NCBI GenBank assembly: GCA_017503865.1
Contig: JAFVSI010000011.1
Location: 1-46,737, forward strand
Length of the DNA: 46,737 nt
From: Clostridia bacterium
Lineage (GTDB): Bacteria > Bacillota > Clostridia > Oscillospirales > CAG-272
Reading direction: 5' to 3'
Position numbers and translations under genes: made by a program
Notes under the pieces: generated by a model
The model's input: the letters and a program-made list of their open reading frames with translations, nothing else
Database searches by the model: none
Told to the model about the DNA's origin: nothing
Part shown: positions 1-8,509 of the stretch, in pieces
Layout: each line of letters starts with the position of its first letter
Numbering within the stretch: position 1 is the stretch's first letter

Positions 1-1
1 T

Positions 2-2485
2 ACAATAGTATTTGGAACAGAGCCTCCTGCAAGCAAGACTTGTAATTATACAGCTCACAACACCGATGATCTTTACTATGCAGGTAAGGATGCAGAGGGC
101 AATAATCTTTACTATCACAGCTGTCCTCTTTGCGGAGATGCTGTGAATGCAAAGACTTTCTCTGAAAAGACTTGGACTGCGGCAACTTGTACCGAGCCCA
201 AGATTTGTACGATTTGCGGTGAGAGCGAGGGGGATGTTCTTGATCATAACTTTACCGGTGCTTGGTCTAGCGATGCAGACGGACACTGGCACGTATGTGC
301 AAACGAGGGCTGTAACGAGACCGATACAAAGGCTGACCACATCTCGAGTGGCGATGCTACTGAGGATGCAGCAGAGGTTTGTACAGAGTGTGGTTATGAG
401 ATAGCTCCCAAGCTCAACCACGTACACAACTATACCGTTCTTAATAATGACGAGACAAACCACTGGTACGAGTGTGCTTGTGGAGTAGCTGACGAGGCAA
501 CTCGCGTAGTTCATACAGGTACTGACGATAACAACTGCGAGACCGAAGTTAAGTGCTCTGCTTGTAACTACGTTGTAGTTGCGGCTAAGACACATGACTA
601 TACAGGTGCTTGGTCTAGCGATGCTGAGGGACACTGGCACGTATGTGCAAATGACGGATGTAACGTAGCTGATACAAAGATTGGTCACACCGACATTGAA
701 GATGATAACGATTGTACAACTGCTGTTAAGTGTTCTGCTTGTGAATTCGTTGTAATCGAGGCTAAGGCTCACGACTTTGACGATGCAACTTGTACAGCCC
801 CCAAGACTTGTACTGTATGCGGAACAACCGAGGGTGAGGCACTTGATCACGACTGGGATGAGGGCAATGTAACAACCGTTGCTTCTTGTACGGTTCCCGG
901 TGTAAAGACATATACTTGTAAGAATGATGCAACCCATACATACACCGAGGATCTTGGAATTGACGAGAATGCTCACGTCTATGACGACGGCTTTGTAACA
1001 ACCAATCCTACATGTATGACAGCGGGTGAAAAGACCTATACATGTTTACTCAATTCTGAGCATAAGAAGTATGAGCCCGTAGACATCGATGATGATGCAC
1101 ATAACTTCAACACTGAAACTCTTGCTAATGATGCAACCGGACACTGGTACGCATGTGCTAATGAGGGCTGCGAGGTTAAGAATGAGTTTAATGCACACAT
1201 CTCGAGTGGAGCTGCAACCGAGGAAACAGCTGAGGTTTGTACAGTATGTGGCTTTGAGATAGCTCCTAAGCTCGATCACGTACACAACTACAACGTTCTT
1301 GATAAGGACGCTACAGACCACTGGTACAAATGTGCTTGTGGTGTAGCTGATGAGGCAACTCGTGAGGCTCACGCAGGTACTGACGATAACAACTGTGCAA
1401 CAGCGGTTAATTGTACTTGTGGTTACGAAATAACAGCAGCTAAGTCTCACGACTACACAGGCGAATGGGTAAAGGATGCAGAAGGTCATGCACATAAGTG
1501 TGCAAACGAGGGCTGTAACGAGACCGATACAAAGGTCGGACATATCTCCGGTGGCGCAGCAACCGAGGAGGCAGCTGAGGTTTGTACAGTGTGTGGATAC
1601 GAGATAACTCCCGCACTTGAACACTCACATAACTACACTGTTCTCGATAAGGACGAGACCGAACACTGGTACAAGTGTTCTTGTGGAGCAGTTGACGAGG
1701 GAACTCGCACGGCTCACACCGGTACTGACGATAACAACTGCGAGTCTGAGGTTGTTTGTAACGTTTGTGGTTACACAATAACCGCTTCAAAGACACACGA
1801 CTACACAGGTGCTTGGAACAGTGATGCTAACGGACATTGGCACGTATGTGCAAATGCCGGCTGTACAGTGACAGAGACAAAGGCTGATCACGTTTACGAT
1901 AACGATGCCGACGCAACTTGTAACGATTGTGGCTTCGAAAGAGAGGTTTCCGGTGGAGACATCGGTGGCGGTGATGATGTTGGCGGTGGAGCCACAGGTT
2001 CTAACTCGCAGACAATCACATCTATTGGCGGTAGCGTAAGCATTGAGGTTACTGCAACCTACAAAGAGGGTGGAACTGAAATAGATGAAACTCCCATTTA
2101 CTCGGTAATCATTACATGGGATGATATGACATTTGAGTACAACACGGCTACAGCAGAGTATGTATGGAATCCCGACACACTCGAGTATGATGAGGTTGAA
2201 AGTTCTAATCCCGGCGGATGGACTGAGCATCAAGCAAAGATTTACATCGAAAACAGATCCAATGCGGCTGTAATTGTTACAGCAATATGGCAGCCTGCTG
2301 AGGGTGTTAACGCATCTCCTGTAATTTCTAAGGATTCCGTCAAACTTGATTCTGCAGTAGGATGTGTAGGAACAGGAAAAACCGCTGAGATCATTGTGTC
2401 TAATCCTACATCCGGATCTATTACAGGCAGTTGTACGCTCGGAACTATCGTTCTTGAAATAAAAGCTGACACTTCAGCTGAATAA
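2..2485 (+). CDS. Cassette A gene 1: giant secreted Cys/His-repeat protein, 5' truncated by window edge
   Basis: The frame is open from base 2, so the GTG at 143 is internal and the true start lies left of the window. About 640 residues consist of degenerate repeats with HWxxCxxxGC, CxxCGYE and HxHNY motifs, giving dozens of paired Cys and His like strings of small zinc-ribbon or disulfide units. Such repeats are common in extracellular proteins of gut Firmicutes. A Gly/Asp linker (bases 1950-2000) leads to a C-terminal module of about 150 residues with TWDDMTFEY, VWNPDTLEY and IENRSNAAVIVTA. That module recurs in the small secreted protein at 3068 and in both matching proteins of cassette B. 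No LPXTG or membrane anchor is present at the C-terminus. The next gene follows after 15 bases. A structural or adhesive surface protein is inferred; no enzyme motif is seen. Confidence 0.85.
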   Translation, partial: TIVFGTEPPASKTCNYTAHNTDDLYYAGKDAEGNNLYYHSCPLCGDAVNAKTFSEKTWTAATCTEPKICTICGESEGDVLDHNFTGAWSSDADGHWHVCANEGCNETDTKADHISSGDATEDAAEVCTECGYEIAPKLNHVHNYTVLNNDETNHWYECACGVADEATRVVHTGTDDNNCETEVKCSACNYVVVAAKTHDYTGAWSSDAEGHWHVCANDGCNVADTKIGHTDIEDDNDCTTAVKCSACEFVVIEAKAHDFDDATCTAPKTCTVCGTTEGEALDHDWDEGNVTTVASCTVPGVKTYTCKNDATHTYTEDLGIDENAHVYDDGFVTTNPTCMTAGEKTYTCLLNSEHKKYEPVDIDDDAHNFNTETLANDATGHWYACANEGCEVKNEFNAHISSGAATEETAEVCTVCGFEIAPKLDHVHNYNVLDKDATDHWYKCACGVADEATREAHAGTDDNNCATAVNCTCGYEITAAKSHDYTGEWVKDAEGHAHKCANEGCNETDTKVGHISGGAATEEAAEVCTVCGYEITPALEHSHNYTVLDKDETEHWYKCSCGAVDEGTRTAHTGTDDNNCESEVVCNVCGYTITASKTHDYTGAWNSDANGHWHVCANAGCTVTETKADHVYDNDADATCNDCGFEREVSGGDIGGGDDVGGGATGSNSQTITSIGGSVSIEVTATYKEGGTEIDETPIYSVIITWDDMTFEYNTATAEYVWNPDTLEYDEVESSNPGGWTEHQAKIYIENRSNAAVIVTAIWQPAEGVNASPVISKDSVKLDSAVGCVGTGKTAEIIVSNPTSGSITGSCTLGTIVLEIKADTSAE
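281..1930 (+). repeat. 348-bp tandem coding repeats in cassette A gene 1
   Basis: The GGACAY(T/C)GG-type landmark occurs at about 281, 629, 1139, 1484 and 1832. The spacings are 348, 510, 345 and 348 bases, so the unit is about 116 codons, with one more divergent segment interposed near 770-1100. Long stretches are near-identical at DNA level, for example around 300-420 and 1160-1280, which suggests recent duplication or gene conversion. Confidence 0.8.
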
Positions 2486-2500
2486 AATTTAGAAAGATTT

Positions 2501-3001
2501 ATGAAGATAATAAAAATACTTATTATTGCAGTTGCATTGATCTTGATTTCGGCACTGATGTTGACGGGTTGTAAATGGGGGGACAAAACTCCCCCCGACT
2601 ACCCCGATCCGCCCGTGGAGTCGAACGCAGAGACCTTTGTTGAAACAGATGCACCAAAGCTTGAAAAGAAAGACGGTGGCGGTGTAGCAGGGCTAACTTA
2701 TAAAACAGATGTATATGTTTATATATCTTCCGGTACAGCTTCATTATATTTTGCAAATCCCAATATTTCGGTGGATAACGTTTTGGTTAAGATTTACGCA
2801 GATGGTTTTAGAATTGCCGAAACGGGAATTCTTGAACCGGGTACGAAGATTACAACGTTGCCTCTAAATGACGTAGGCATTAGAACAATTAAAACTGCCG
2901 GTGATTTTGAAGGGAAGTTCGTAGTTGAATTTTACGACTCGGAAACAAATGAAAAGTCAGTACTTAATACTGAGATACCTATTACCGTAAAGGTAAGATA
3001 A
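2501..3001 (+). CDS. Cassette A gene 2: lipoprotein with single extracellular domain
   Basis: The 166-residue protein starts with a type II signal peptide (MKIIKILIIAVALI, then the lipobox LTGC, Cys24), so it should be lipid-anchored on the outer face of the membrane. A Pro/Asp/Glu-rich linker (residues 29-58) precedes a domain of about 105 residues with VYVYISSGTASLYFANPN, VLVKIYADG and ETGILEPGTKI. The same domain, by eye, ends the 300-residue protein at 28828 and is related to the domain of the lipoprotein at 3765. It sits 15 bases after gene 1 and is probably cotranscribed with it. It may anchor or cap the fibre made by the module proteins. That role is inferred; the family is not recognised. 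Confidence 0.8.
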   Translation: MKIIKILIIAVALILISALMLTGCKWGDKTPPDYPDPPVESNAETFVETDAPKLEKKDGGGVAGLTYKTDVYVYISSGTASLYFANPNISVDNVLVKIYADGFRIAETGILEPGTKITTLPLNDVGIRTIKTAGDFEGKFVVEFYDSETNEKSVLNTEIPITVKVR

Positions 3002-3013
3002 CAAATCTTGATT

Positions 3014-3035
3014 TACAGTACCATAGAGGTACGTA
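3014..3035 (+). other. Small hairpin between cassette A genes 2 and 3
   Basis: GTACC-ATAGA-GGTAC with flanking TAC/GTA pairs and a one-base bulge. It lies just upstream of the strong AGGAGG site (3055-3060) of gene 3. A hairpin in the same relative position occurs in cassette B at 29742-29764. Possible roles are mRNA processing or 5' protection of the gene 3 message. Confidence 0.5.
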
Positions 3036-3067
3036 AAAATAAAAAAATATTTTAGGAGGATTTTATT

Positions 3068-3613
3068 ATGAAAAAAATTCTTGCACTCGTTCTCGCTCTT
3101 ACAATGATCGTTGGTATGAGCATCCCTGCATTTGCTGCAGAAATTACTGAATCCGGTGACAAAGCAACCGTTGGTGACACTGTAACGATTACTGTTAGTG
3201 GTACCGTTAATGACAGTGGTGATAATGTTTACGGAACTACATATTCTGTTGTCGTTGAATGGGATTCTATGACATTTGAGTACACTTCTGAAAAAGAAGT
3301 GTATACTTGGGATGCTGAAAATCTTGAGTATGTTAAGGATACTAGTCAGTCTGTTACTGCTCATTGGGATAAGTCAGAGGCAGAGATTACAGTTACTAAC
3401 AGATCGAATGCTAAAGTTTACGTAACTGCAACTATAACCGGTGATGTCTTTGAGGTTACATCAAGTGCTGAGGTTGCTGCTTGCACAGAAGATACGACTG
3501 AACAGACACTTCCTTCTGAAAAACTTTATGTAAGACCTGTTAAGGCTATCGAGGCGCCCGTAACAGCAACGGTTACACTTACGATTTCCGACCAGGCTCC
3601 TGCTAACTCCTAA
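3068..3613 (+). CDS. Cassette A gene 3: small secreted module protein
   Basis: The 181-residue protein has a clear type I signal peptide (cleavage near AFA-AE, residue 23) and no anchor. The mature part is nearly a single copy of the module that ends gene 1: VVEWDSMTFEY, YTWDAENLEY, ITVTNRSNAKVYVTATI, then a Thr/Val-rich final strand region. A perfect AGGAGG lies 7 bases before the ATG and a strong hairpin follows the gene, which suggests that this is the most highly made product of the cassette. A self-assembling subunit or partner of the giant protein is inferred from the shared module. The family is not recognised; the repeated strand pattern suggests a beta-sandwich. Confidence 0.85.
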   Translation: MKKILALVLALTMIVGMSIPAFAAEITESGDKATVGDTVTITVSGTVNDSGDNVYGTTYSVVVEWDSMTFEYTSEKEVYTWDAENLEYVKDTSQSVTAHWDKSEAEITVTNRSNAKVYVTATITGDVFEVTSSAEVAACTEDTTEQTLPSEKLYVRPVKAIEAPVTATVTLTISDQAPANS

Positions 3614-3659
3614 TGTGATTTAGTAATCCTTAAAAAATTTTTTTAATACGATCAAACGT

Positions 3660-3690
3660 CAAGGCGGGGCCTCGCGCCCTGCCTTGGCCT
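3660..3690 (+). terminator. Strong GC hairpin after cassette A gene 3
   Basis: CAAGGCGGGGC / GCCCTGCCTTG pair over 11 bp (one G-U) with loop CTCGC. The tail (GCCTTTTAC) is poor in T, so it may be a partial terminator or a 3' stabiliser that leaves some read-through into gene 4. The equivalent hairpin in cassette B is at 30321-30348. Confidence 0.7.
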
Positions 3691-3764
3691 TTTACAAATG
3701 CTCATCAATGTTTTGGTATTCGTGAGTGTTTGTAAGAGATTTTAATATTTAAGAGGATGCTAAT

Positions 3765-4244
3765 ATGAAATCAATGACGTTACTTCGTATATTTGCTTTA
3801 ATAATTTCGGTGATGATGTTTTGCCTATGCCTCTCCTCTTGCGGTGGCGAGGAGCTTGAATTTGTTCCGCCCCCATTTGACTCGAGTGCAGTTGTCGGTA
3901 GCCCTGATATAGAAGACCCCGATGCGATTGGTTACACCGAGCTTGATGCAAAGGCGTACAAGGTTGCCGTTTGCGGTCTTGTCAAGCTTTCCGGTGATAG
4001 TGCTGACATATATTTTGCCAATCTCGAGACAAACGAGGTGTGGCTAAAGCTTCGTATAATTGATGAGAAAGGCAATATTCTTGGAGAAACCGGTCTTATA
4101 AAGCCGGGAGAATACGTGAGGAGTATTACTTTCACAGAGAAAGTGCCTAAGGTTGGTACTAAGATAACAATGAAGATAATGGGATATCAGCCTGATACCT
4201 ATTATTCGGCAGGGGAAGTAAAGATTAACACACAAGTGTCATAA
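3765..4244 (+). CDS. Cassette A gene 4: lipoprotein paralogous to 30379-30870
   Basis: The 159-residue protein has a lipoprotein signal ending in LSSC (Cys26) and an extracellular domain. EFVPPPFDSSAVVGSPDIE, KVAVCGLVKL, IYFANLETNEVWLKLRIID, GETGLIKPGEYVRSITF and YQPDTYYSAGE align closely with the cassette B gene 4 product (VPPFEENAIFGKP, GEYVRSVTL, YEPDTYYSMG). The central part also resembles gene 2 (YFAN, ETGxLxPG), so genes 2 and 4 look like an old duplication. The ribosome site is GAGGAT upstream of ATG 3765. A membrane-proximal anchor or assembly factor is inferred. Confidence 0.8.
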   Translation: MKSMTLLRIFALIISVMMFCLCLSSCGGEELEFVPPPFDSSAVVGSPDIEDPDAIGYTELDAKAYKVAVCGLVKLSGDSADIYFANLETNEVWLKLRIIDEKGNILGETGLIKPGEYVRSITFTEKVPKVGTKITMKIMGYQPDTYYSAGEVKINTQVS

Positions 4245-4250
4245 TTTGTT

Positions 4251-4394
4251 TCTTAAAGGAAATTTGAGACTGCTGTTTATTGTACAAGAACTGGAAAAAT
4301 CGGTGCAATCGTTGTATCGATTTCGATATTCGGAACAATCACAGGTGACCGTACGCTCTGAACTATCGTTCATGAGATAAAGGCAGCTGAATAA
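4251..4394 (+). pseudogene. Decayed C-terminal fragment of a cassette A gene 1-type module
   Basis: In one frame from 4266, the bases encode ETAVYC, RTGKIGAIVVS, GTITGDRTL, a TGA stop at 4359, then TIVHEIKAAE and a TAA. This matches the end of gene 1 (DSAVGC, GTGKTAEIIVS, GSITGSCTL, GTIVLEIKA...AE stop) nearly codon for codon, with a Gly codon turned into TGA. No start or upstream body remains. It is the relic of another module gene or a duplicated 3' end. Confidence 0.8.
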
Positions 4395-4417
4395 AGTTTA
4401 ATAACAACTAAAGCTTG

Positions 4418-4456
4418 GCAAGGCGATTCGTTTGAATCGCCTTGCTTTGGTTTTTT
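4418..4456 (+). terminator. Terminator of cassette A
   Basis: Perfect 12-bp stem GCAAGGCGATTC / GAATCGCCTTGC with a GTTT loop, followed by TTTGGTTTTTT. Confidence 0.85.
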
Positions 4457-4493
4457 AATGAATGAGATAAATTTATGGGGTTCTGCAAAAGGA

Positions 4494-4535
4494 AAGGCAG
4501 TGATTTTTTCTTTCGAAAAATCACTGCCTTTTTTA
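4494..4535. terminator. Bidirectional terminator between cassette A and the lactate dehydrogenase operon
   Basis: 15-bp stem AAGGCAGTGATTTTT / AAAAATCACTGCCTT, loop TCTTTCG, T-run on the plus side and TTTCCTTTT on the minus side. It lies 20 bases past the stop of the minus-strand oxidase gene. Confidence 0.8.
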
Positions 4536-4554
4536 TTTAAACGACAGGGAAATA

Positions 4555-5949
4555 TTAAAAGCAAATTTTTCCCGGATTAAGAATGTTCTTTTCGTCAAAG
4601 ACCTTCTTGATGCCCATCATGAGTGCTATCGGGGTTTGGCCATACTGTGATTTCAAATATTTTTTCTTAGCATAACCAATACCGTGCTCGCCCGAAACAA
4701 GACCGCCAAGCTTAGCGGCAGTATCATACATTCGGTCAAATGCGTTATTAAGCACGTTCTCCCATGCCTCGTCGTCCAAGTCGTCACGACAGATGTAAAT
4801 GTGAAGGTTTCCATCACCGGCATGACCAAAGCTTGGAATACGAACTCCAAGCTCTTTTGCAAGCGAGTGAGTGAATTTAATAAACTCGTCGATTTTATTT
4901 ACGGGAACAACAACGTCGCATTCGTCCATTTCGGTTGTTGATGCTTTGATAGCTTCAAGGAAAGCGCCTCTTGCAGACCAAACAGCCTTTTTTCTTTCAT
5001 CTGTATCAACGATATAAGCATCAAGCGCACCAATGGAAAGGCAGAGCTCTGCAACCGTGCTCATATCAGACTCGACCTGAGCCTCGGTATTGCCGTCAAA
5101 GGTGAGAAGAATATAAGCATCGTTCTTTGTATCGGGGAACTTCTTTCCGAGGTAGCTTTCCGAAAAGAGAATGGTGTCGCGAGACATATACTCGATCGCG
5201 GTGGGGATGACCTTTGATGTGAAGATTTTCGGAACCGCCTCAATTGCCGATTTCATATCGGCAAAGGGAACCAACAAGCTGACGGAGAATTTCGGAAGAG
5301 GGATGAGCTTGAGAACCGCCTCAGTGATTATAGCAAGGGTACCCTCTGAACCTATGACAAGGTCTTTCAAGCTATATCCCGACGAGTTTTTTGCAACTGT
5401 GGCACCAAGCTTGAGTATCTCTCCATTTGGCATGACGACTGTGAGGGAACGAACGTAGTCACGTGTTACACCGTACTTTACCGCTCTCATTCCGCCTGCA
5501 TTTGTAGAAATATTGCCGCCGATAGTGGCAGATTTTTCTCCCGGATCAGGTGGGTACAAGAGGTCATTTTCTTCAGCAAAGGCCGCAAGCTCCATAAGAA
5601 GAACACCGGGCTGAACTGTTACGGTAAGAGTGTCGCGGTCAAGAGCAATAATTTTATTCATCTTTGTGGTTTCAAGAAGAATGCCACCCTCAACAGGAAC
5701 GGCTGAGCCGACAAGTCCTGTTCCGCTACCTCTGACTGTTACGGGAATGGAGCGCTCGTATGCGAGCTTCATTATCTCAGAGATTTGCTCGGTAGACGTT
5801 GCTCTGACAAGCACGTCGGGCATTCTTTCAATACCGCCAAGCTCATCGTGAGAGTAATCGGGATTTATAGCGGCACCCACAAGAACATCGCCCTCTCCGA
5901 CGATGCCGCAGAGCGTTTTTATATCGTTTTCGTTAATCTTATTATACAT
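4555..5949 (-). CDS. lctD: FAD-linked D-2-hydroxyacid (lactate/glycolate) dehydrogenase, Etf-coupled
   Basis: The 464-residue protein is a complete GlcD-type flavoenzyme. It has an N-terminal FAD-binding (PCMH) half with [13 protein letters not shown] and [17 protein letters not shown], and a C-terminal FAD-oxidase half with [11 protein letters not shown] and [17 protein letters not shown]. The two genes upstream encode EtfB and EtfA, the arrangement of the Acetobacterium-type LctBCD complex. In that complex, lactate oxidation is coupled to NAD+ reduction at the cost of reduced ferredoxin (established for that family). The start has a GGGGGAG site and lies 2 bases after the etfA stop. The substrate could also be glycolate or another 2-hydroxyacid; no lactate permease is adjacent. 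Confidence 0.88.
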   Translation of the reverse strand: MYNKINENDIKTLCGIVGEGDVLVGAAINPDYSHDELGGIERMPDVLVRATSTEQISEIMKLAYERSIPVTVRGSGTGLVGSAVPVEGGILLETTKMNKIIALDRDTLTVTVQPGVLLMELAAFAEENDLLYPPDPGEKSATIGGNISTNAGGMRAVKYGVTRDYVRSLTVVMPNGEILKLGATVAKNSSGYSLKDLVIGSEGTLAIITEAVLKLIPLPKFSVSLLVPFADMKSAIEAVPKIFTSKVIPTAIEYMSRDTILFSESYLGKKFPDTKNDAYILLTFDGNTEAQVESDMSTVAELCLSIGALDAYIVDTDERKKAVWSARGAFLEAIKASTTEMDECDVVVPVNKIDEFIKFTHSLAKELGVRIPSFGHAGDGNLHIYICRDDLDDEAWENVLNNAFDRMYDTAAKLGGLVSGEHGIGYAKKKYLKSQYGQTPIALMMGIKKVFDEKNILNPGKICF

Positions 5950-5951
5950 TA

Positions 5952-7136
5952 TTACTCCCCCTTGATTTTGTTTATAAGCTTAGGAAGGATTTCTGCCACG
6001 TCACCAACGACACAGTAGTGTGCTATGTCAAAAATAGGGGCGGTATTGCACGTGTTGACGGCAACTATACAGTCCGATGACTTCATACCTGCGGCAAACT
6101 GTACGGCACCCGATATTCCAAGGCAGATTATTAACTTCGGTTTTACAGTTCTGCCGGAGAGACCTATCTGATGCTTTGCATCGAATATATTTTCCTCAAC
6201 GAGAGGTCTTGTGCAAGCAACAACACCACCAAGCATATTTGCAAGTGCTTCTGCTTGTTGCCTTATCGCATCGCTTGCGGCACCTCTGCCTACTGCAACG
6301 ATTACGTCTGCTTCGGCAATGTCTATATCTTTGGGCTTTGCGAAGGATTTGATGACGTCTATTGCCGACATGGTCATTTTATCTGTTACCGTCATATTAA
6401 CGATTTTACCTGTGGGGTTGTCCATAGGTGTCGGCTCTGTAAATACCTTGTATCTTACAGTGCAAAACTGAGGTCTTGTTGCGGGAGTAATTATCTGTGC
6501 CATAATGTTTCCGCCAAAGGCAGGACGTATCTGCACAAGGTCGGTATTCTTTTTCATTTCAAGCACTGTGCAGTCAGCGGTAAGTCCTGTGCGGCAACGT
6601 GCGGCAACACGAGGTGCGAGTTGACGTCCGAGATTGGTAGCGCCAACGAGTATGCTTGAGGGCTTGAATTTGTCAATGAAGTCACAAAAAGCCGAGGTGT
6701 ATGGCTCTATTCTGAAGTCTGCAAAGGCAGGGTCATCATATACAAAGACCTTGTCAGCTCCAAAGCGCAGCAGCTCGTTCGCACACTCATCAAGGTTGGT
6801 TCCGATTGCAATAGCATATACGGGGTGGTCTATAACGTTTGCCAGCTCGCGGGCTTTGCCAAGCAGCTCAAGAGTTACTTTGTGTATCTTACCGCCCGAG
6901 CAATCGGCATAAACGCAAACACCGCGCCAAAGAGATTTGTCGATTTCCTTGACATCATCTTCAATAAAGTCTACAAGACCCTGCCCCTTCTTTACGCACA
7001 TTTTACACATTTTACAGGCGGACGTAATGTCAAGGCTTCCGTCCTTGTATGTAATTGCATTGAAGGGACAAATTTTTATAAGAGAGAGGGCCTTTTCCTC
7101 TGTTACGAGATTTTTGTTGATTATAAGCTTTCCCAT
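5952..7136 (-). CDS. etfA: Electron transfer flavoprotein alpha subunit with ferredoxin-like N-terminus
   Basis: The 394-residue protein is longer than a plain EtfA (about 320). The first 75 residues carry Cys23 (ICPFNAI) and Cys41, Cys44 and Cys47 (CKMCKMC), enough for one [4Fe-4S] cluster, as in the LctC/EtfA subunits of confurcating lactate dehydrogenases. The ETF alpha body follows ([53 protein letters not shown]). The C-terminal FAD site includes [25 protein letters not shown] and [21 protein letters not shown]. The ribosome site GGAG is 8 bases before the ATG. It forms a heterodimer with the etfB product and passes electrons between the dehydrogenase, NAD and ferredoxin. Confidence 0.92.
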   Translation of the reverse strand: MGKLIINKNLVTEEKALSLIKICPFNAITYKDGSLDITSACKMCKMCVKKGQGLVDFIEDDVKEIDKSLWRGVCVYADCSGGKIHKVTLELLGKARELANVIDHPVYAIAIGTNLDECANELLRFGADKVFVYDDPAFADFRIEPYTSAFCDFIDKFKPSSILVGATNLGRQLAPRVAARCRTGLTADCTVLEMKKNTDLVQIRPAFGGNIMAQIITPATRPQFCTVRYKVFTEPTPMDNPTGKIVNMTVTDKMTMSAIDVIKSFAKPKDIDIAEADVIVAVGRGAASDAIRQQAEALANMLGGVVACTRPLVEENIFDAKHQIGLSGRTVKPKLIICLGISGAVQFAAGMKSSDCIVAVNTCNTAPIFDIAHYCVVGDVAEILPKLINKIKGE

Positions 7137-7148
7137 TTCGATTTCTCC

Positions 7149-7937
7149 TTATATCATTTTTTTCGTACGAAGAAGCTCGAATATCGCGGTTGCCTGTTCG
7201 TCGGACGTGCCGCTTATAGAGTATTTGTTGTCGTTTTTCTCGGGCGGGAAGATCCTTTCAACCTGAGTAGCAGAGCCTGCAAGACCGTAGTGCTTCTCGT
7301 CCTGGTCGTCAAAATCGTTAAATGAGAAAAATTCAACGGCATTATCGCTGATGTTCTTTTTTATCTTGTAAGAGGGAAGTCTTGGTGTGTTTATATCAGC
7401 ATCTACCGATATAAGGCAGGGAAGAGAAACTCTCATTTTCACATTCTTGTCGTCAAGAGATGCTGTGACGTAGATATGACCGTCTTTTATTTCATCAATG
7501 CTGAGTACGTTTGAGACGTTAGGGATTGAGAGATATTCGGAAATTTCAGCTCCAACCTGAGCAGTGTCCCCGTCGGTCGTCTGCTTGCCGCAAATTATAA
7601 GATCGTATTCACCGAATTTCTGTATTCCCTGGGAGAGTGTGTATGCTGTTGCAAGCACGTCGGCTCCCGCAAATTTTCTGTCAGAGAGAACTGCGCCGTG
7701 CGATGCTCCCATTGCAATGGTTTCATTAATGACCGCCTTTGCTTGTGGTGGGCCCATTGTTATGCAGTCAACGTTTCCCCCATACTGCTCTGCAAGACAG
7801 AGCGCGGTCTCTATTCCGTAGAGATCATAAGGGTTGATCTTGCTCTGAATACCGTTTCTTTTTAGAACGCCCGTTGCCGGATCGACTTCGACGTTGTTTG
7901 ATCCGGGGACTTGTTTTACACAAACTAAGATGTTCAT
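7149..7937 (-). CDS. etfB: Electron transfer flavoprotein beta subunit
   Basis: The start is set at ATG 7937 (MNILVCVKQVPGSNNVEVD), four codons inside the longest frame, because GGAG lies 7 bases before it and this is the normal EtfB N-terminus. The 262 residues include NPYDLYGIETALCLAEQYGG, CITMGPPQAKAVINETIAMGASHGAVLSDRKFAGADVLATAYTL-type nucleotide-binding segments and CGKQTTDGDTAQVG. It is the first gene of the operon with etfA 12 bases downstream, and a promoter is visible at 8051-8080. The product carries the FAD at the NAD-reactive bifurcation site in this family. Confidence 0.92.
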   Translation of the reverse strand: MNILVCVKQVPGSNNVEVDPATGVLKRNGIQSKINPYDLYGIETALCLAEQYGGNVDCITMGPPQAKAVINETIAMGASHGAVLSDRKFAGADVLATAYTLSQGIQKFGEYDLIICGKQTTDGDTAQVGAEISEYLSIPNVSNVLSIDEIKDGHIYVTASLDDKNVKMRVSLPCLISVDADINTPRLPSYKIKKNISDNAVEFFSFNDFDDQDEKHYGLAGSATQVERIFPPEKNDNKYSISGTSDEQATAIFELLRTKKMI

Positions 7938-8050
7938 AGTTTTCTCCATTCTGCTGTTTTTGGACAGCTGTTTTATAGTCGTTTATTTGTGCATTGAAGA
8001 GTTTTTTATTTTAAATATAGCCTGGACTTGAAGTAACACAAAAATTATTC

Positions 8051-8080
8051 ATTATACACTCTAATTATAACACAAGACAA
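8051..8080 (-). promoter_or_regulatory. Probable sigma-A promoter of etfB-etfA-lctD
   Basis: On the minus strand, TTGTCT (8075-8080) and TATAAT (8051-8056) are separated by 18 bases, about 115 bases before the etfB start. The rest of 7938-8509 is very AT-rich and gene-free. A short GCTGT/ACAGC hairpin lies at 7950-7972 in the leader. Confidence 0.6.
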
Positions 8081-8227
8081 ATATTTTTTCTACACATTTA
8101 TTATATTTTTATTATTTTCTTTTGAAAAATATTTGATTTTTTATACCCTCTATCTTTTTTTTAAGCGTTTTGACATCGTAATAATGTCCATTTTCAAGAG
8201 TTTTTGTTTCAGAGGTACTCTATATTT

Positions 8228-8255
8228 CATAATAATAGTAGAAACATACACACGG
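8228..8255 (+). repeat. Leader repeat, copy 1 (copy 2 at 9104-9131)
   Basis: CATAATAATAG followed by a GAAACAT...ACACGG-type tail and a GGAG. It recurs at 9104-9131 with an upstream TCAGAGG in both copies. Copy 1 begins an A-rich, G-poor, nearly unstructured leader of about 260 bases before the gene at 8510. CATAAT could serve as a -10 element, but no convincing -35 is seen. Confidence 0.45.
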
Positions 8256-8509
8256 AAGGAGGAAACCAAAACAATAACAATATCAAAACAAAAAACACCT
8301 TGTGAATTCTTTTCGGTTGTGGAGTGTGCTCAACCCACATACTTATATCAAAACATAAACACGTGTGGAGAAAACAAACCAAACACCGATATGTTCACAA
8401 AGGAGAAAAGGAGAAACAAACCTATGTAGAGGAAAGTAAAAAACAAAAAATTAAAAATGAAAACAGAAAACCTAAAACAAATCAATTTTTAAAAAGGAGA
8501 AAAACAAAT

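Noticed and set aside
1046-1624. 192-codon Cys/Val-rich frame opposite the giant repeat gene
   Set aside because: It is an antisense shadow of the repeated Cys/His codons and has no independent support.
281-1930. CRISPR-like periodicity
   Set aside because: The period is 345-348 bases and codes in frame for protein repeats, far too long for CRISPR units.
8170-8198. TTGACA at 8170 as a promoter for the zinc-ribbon gene
   Set aside because: No -10-like hexamer lies 16 to 18 bases downstream.
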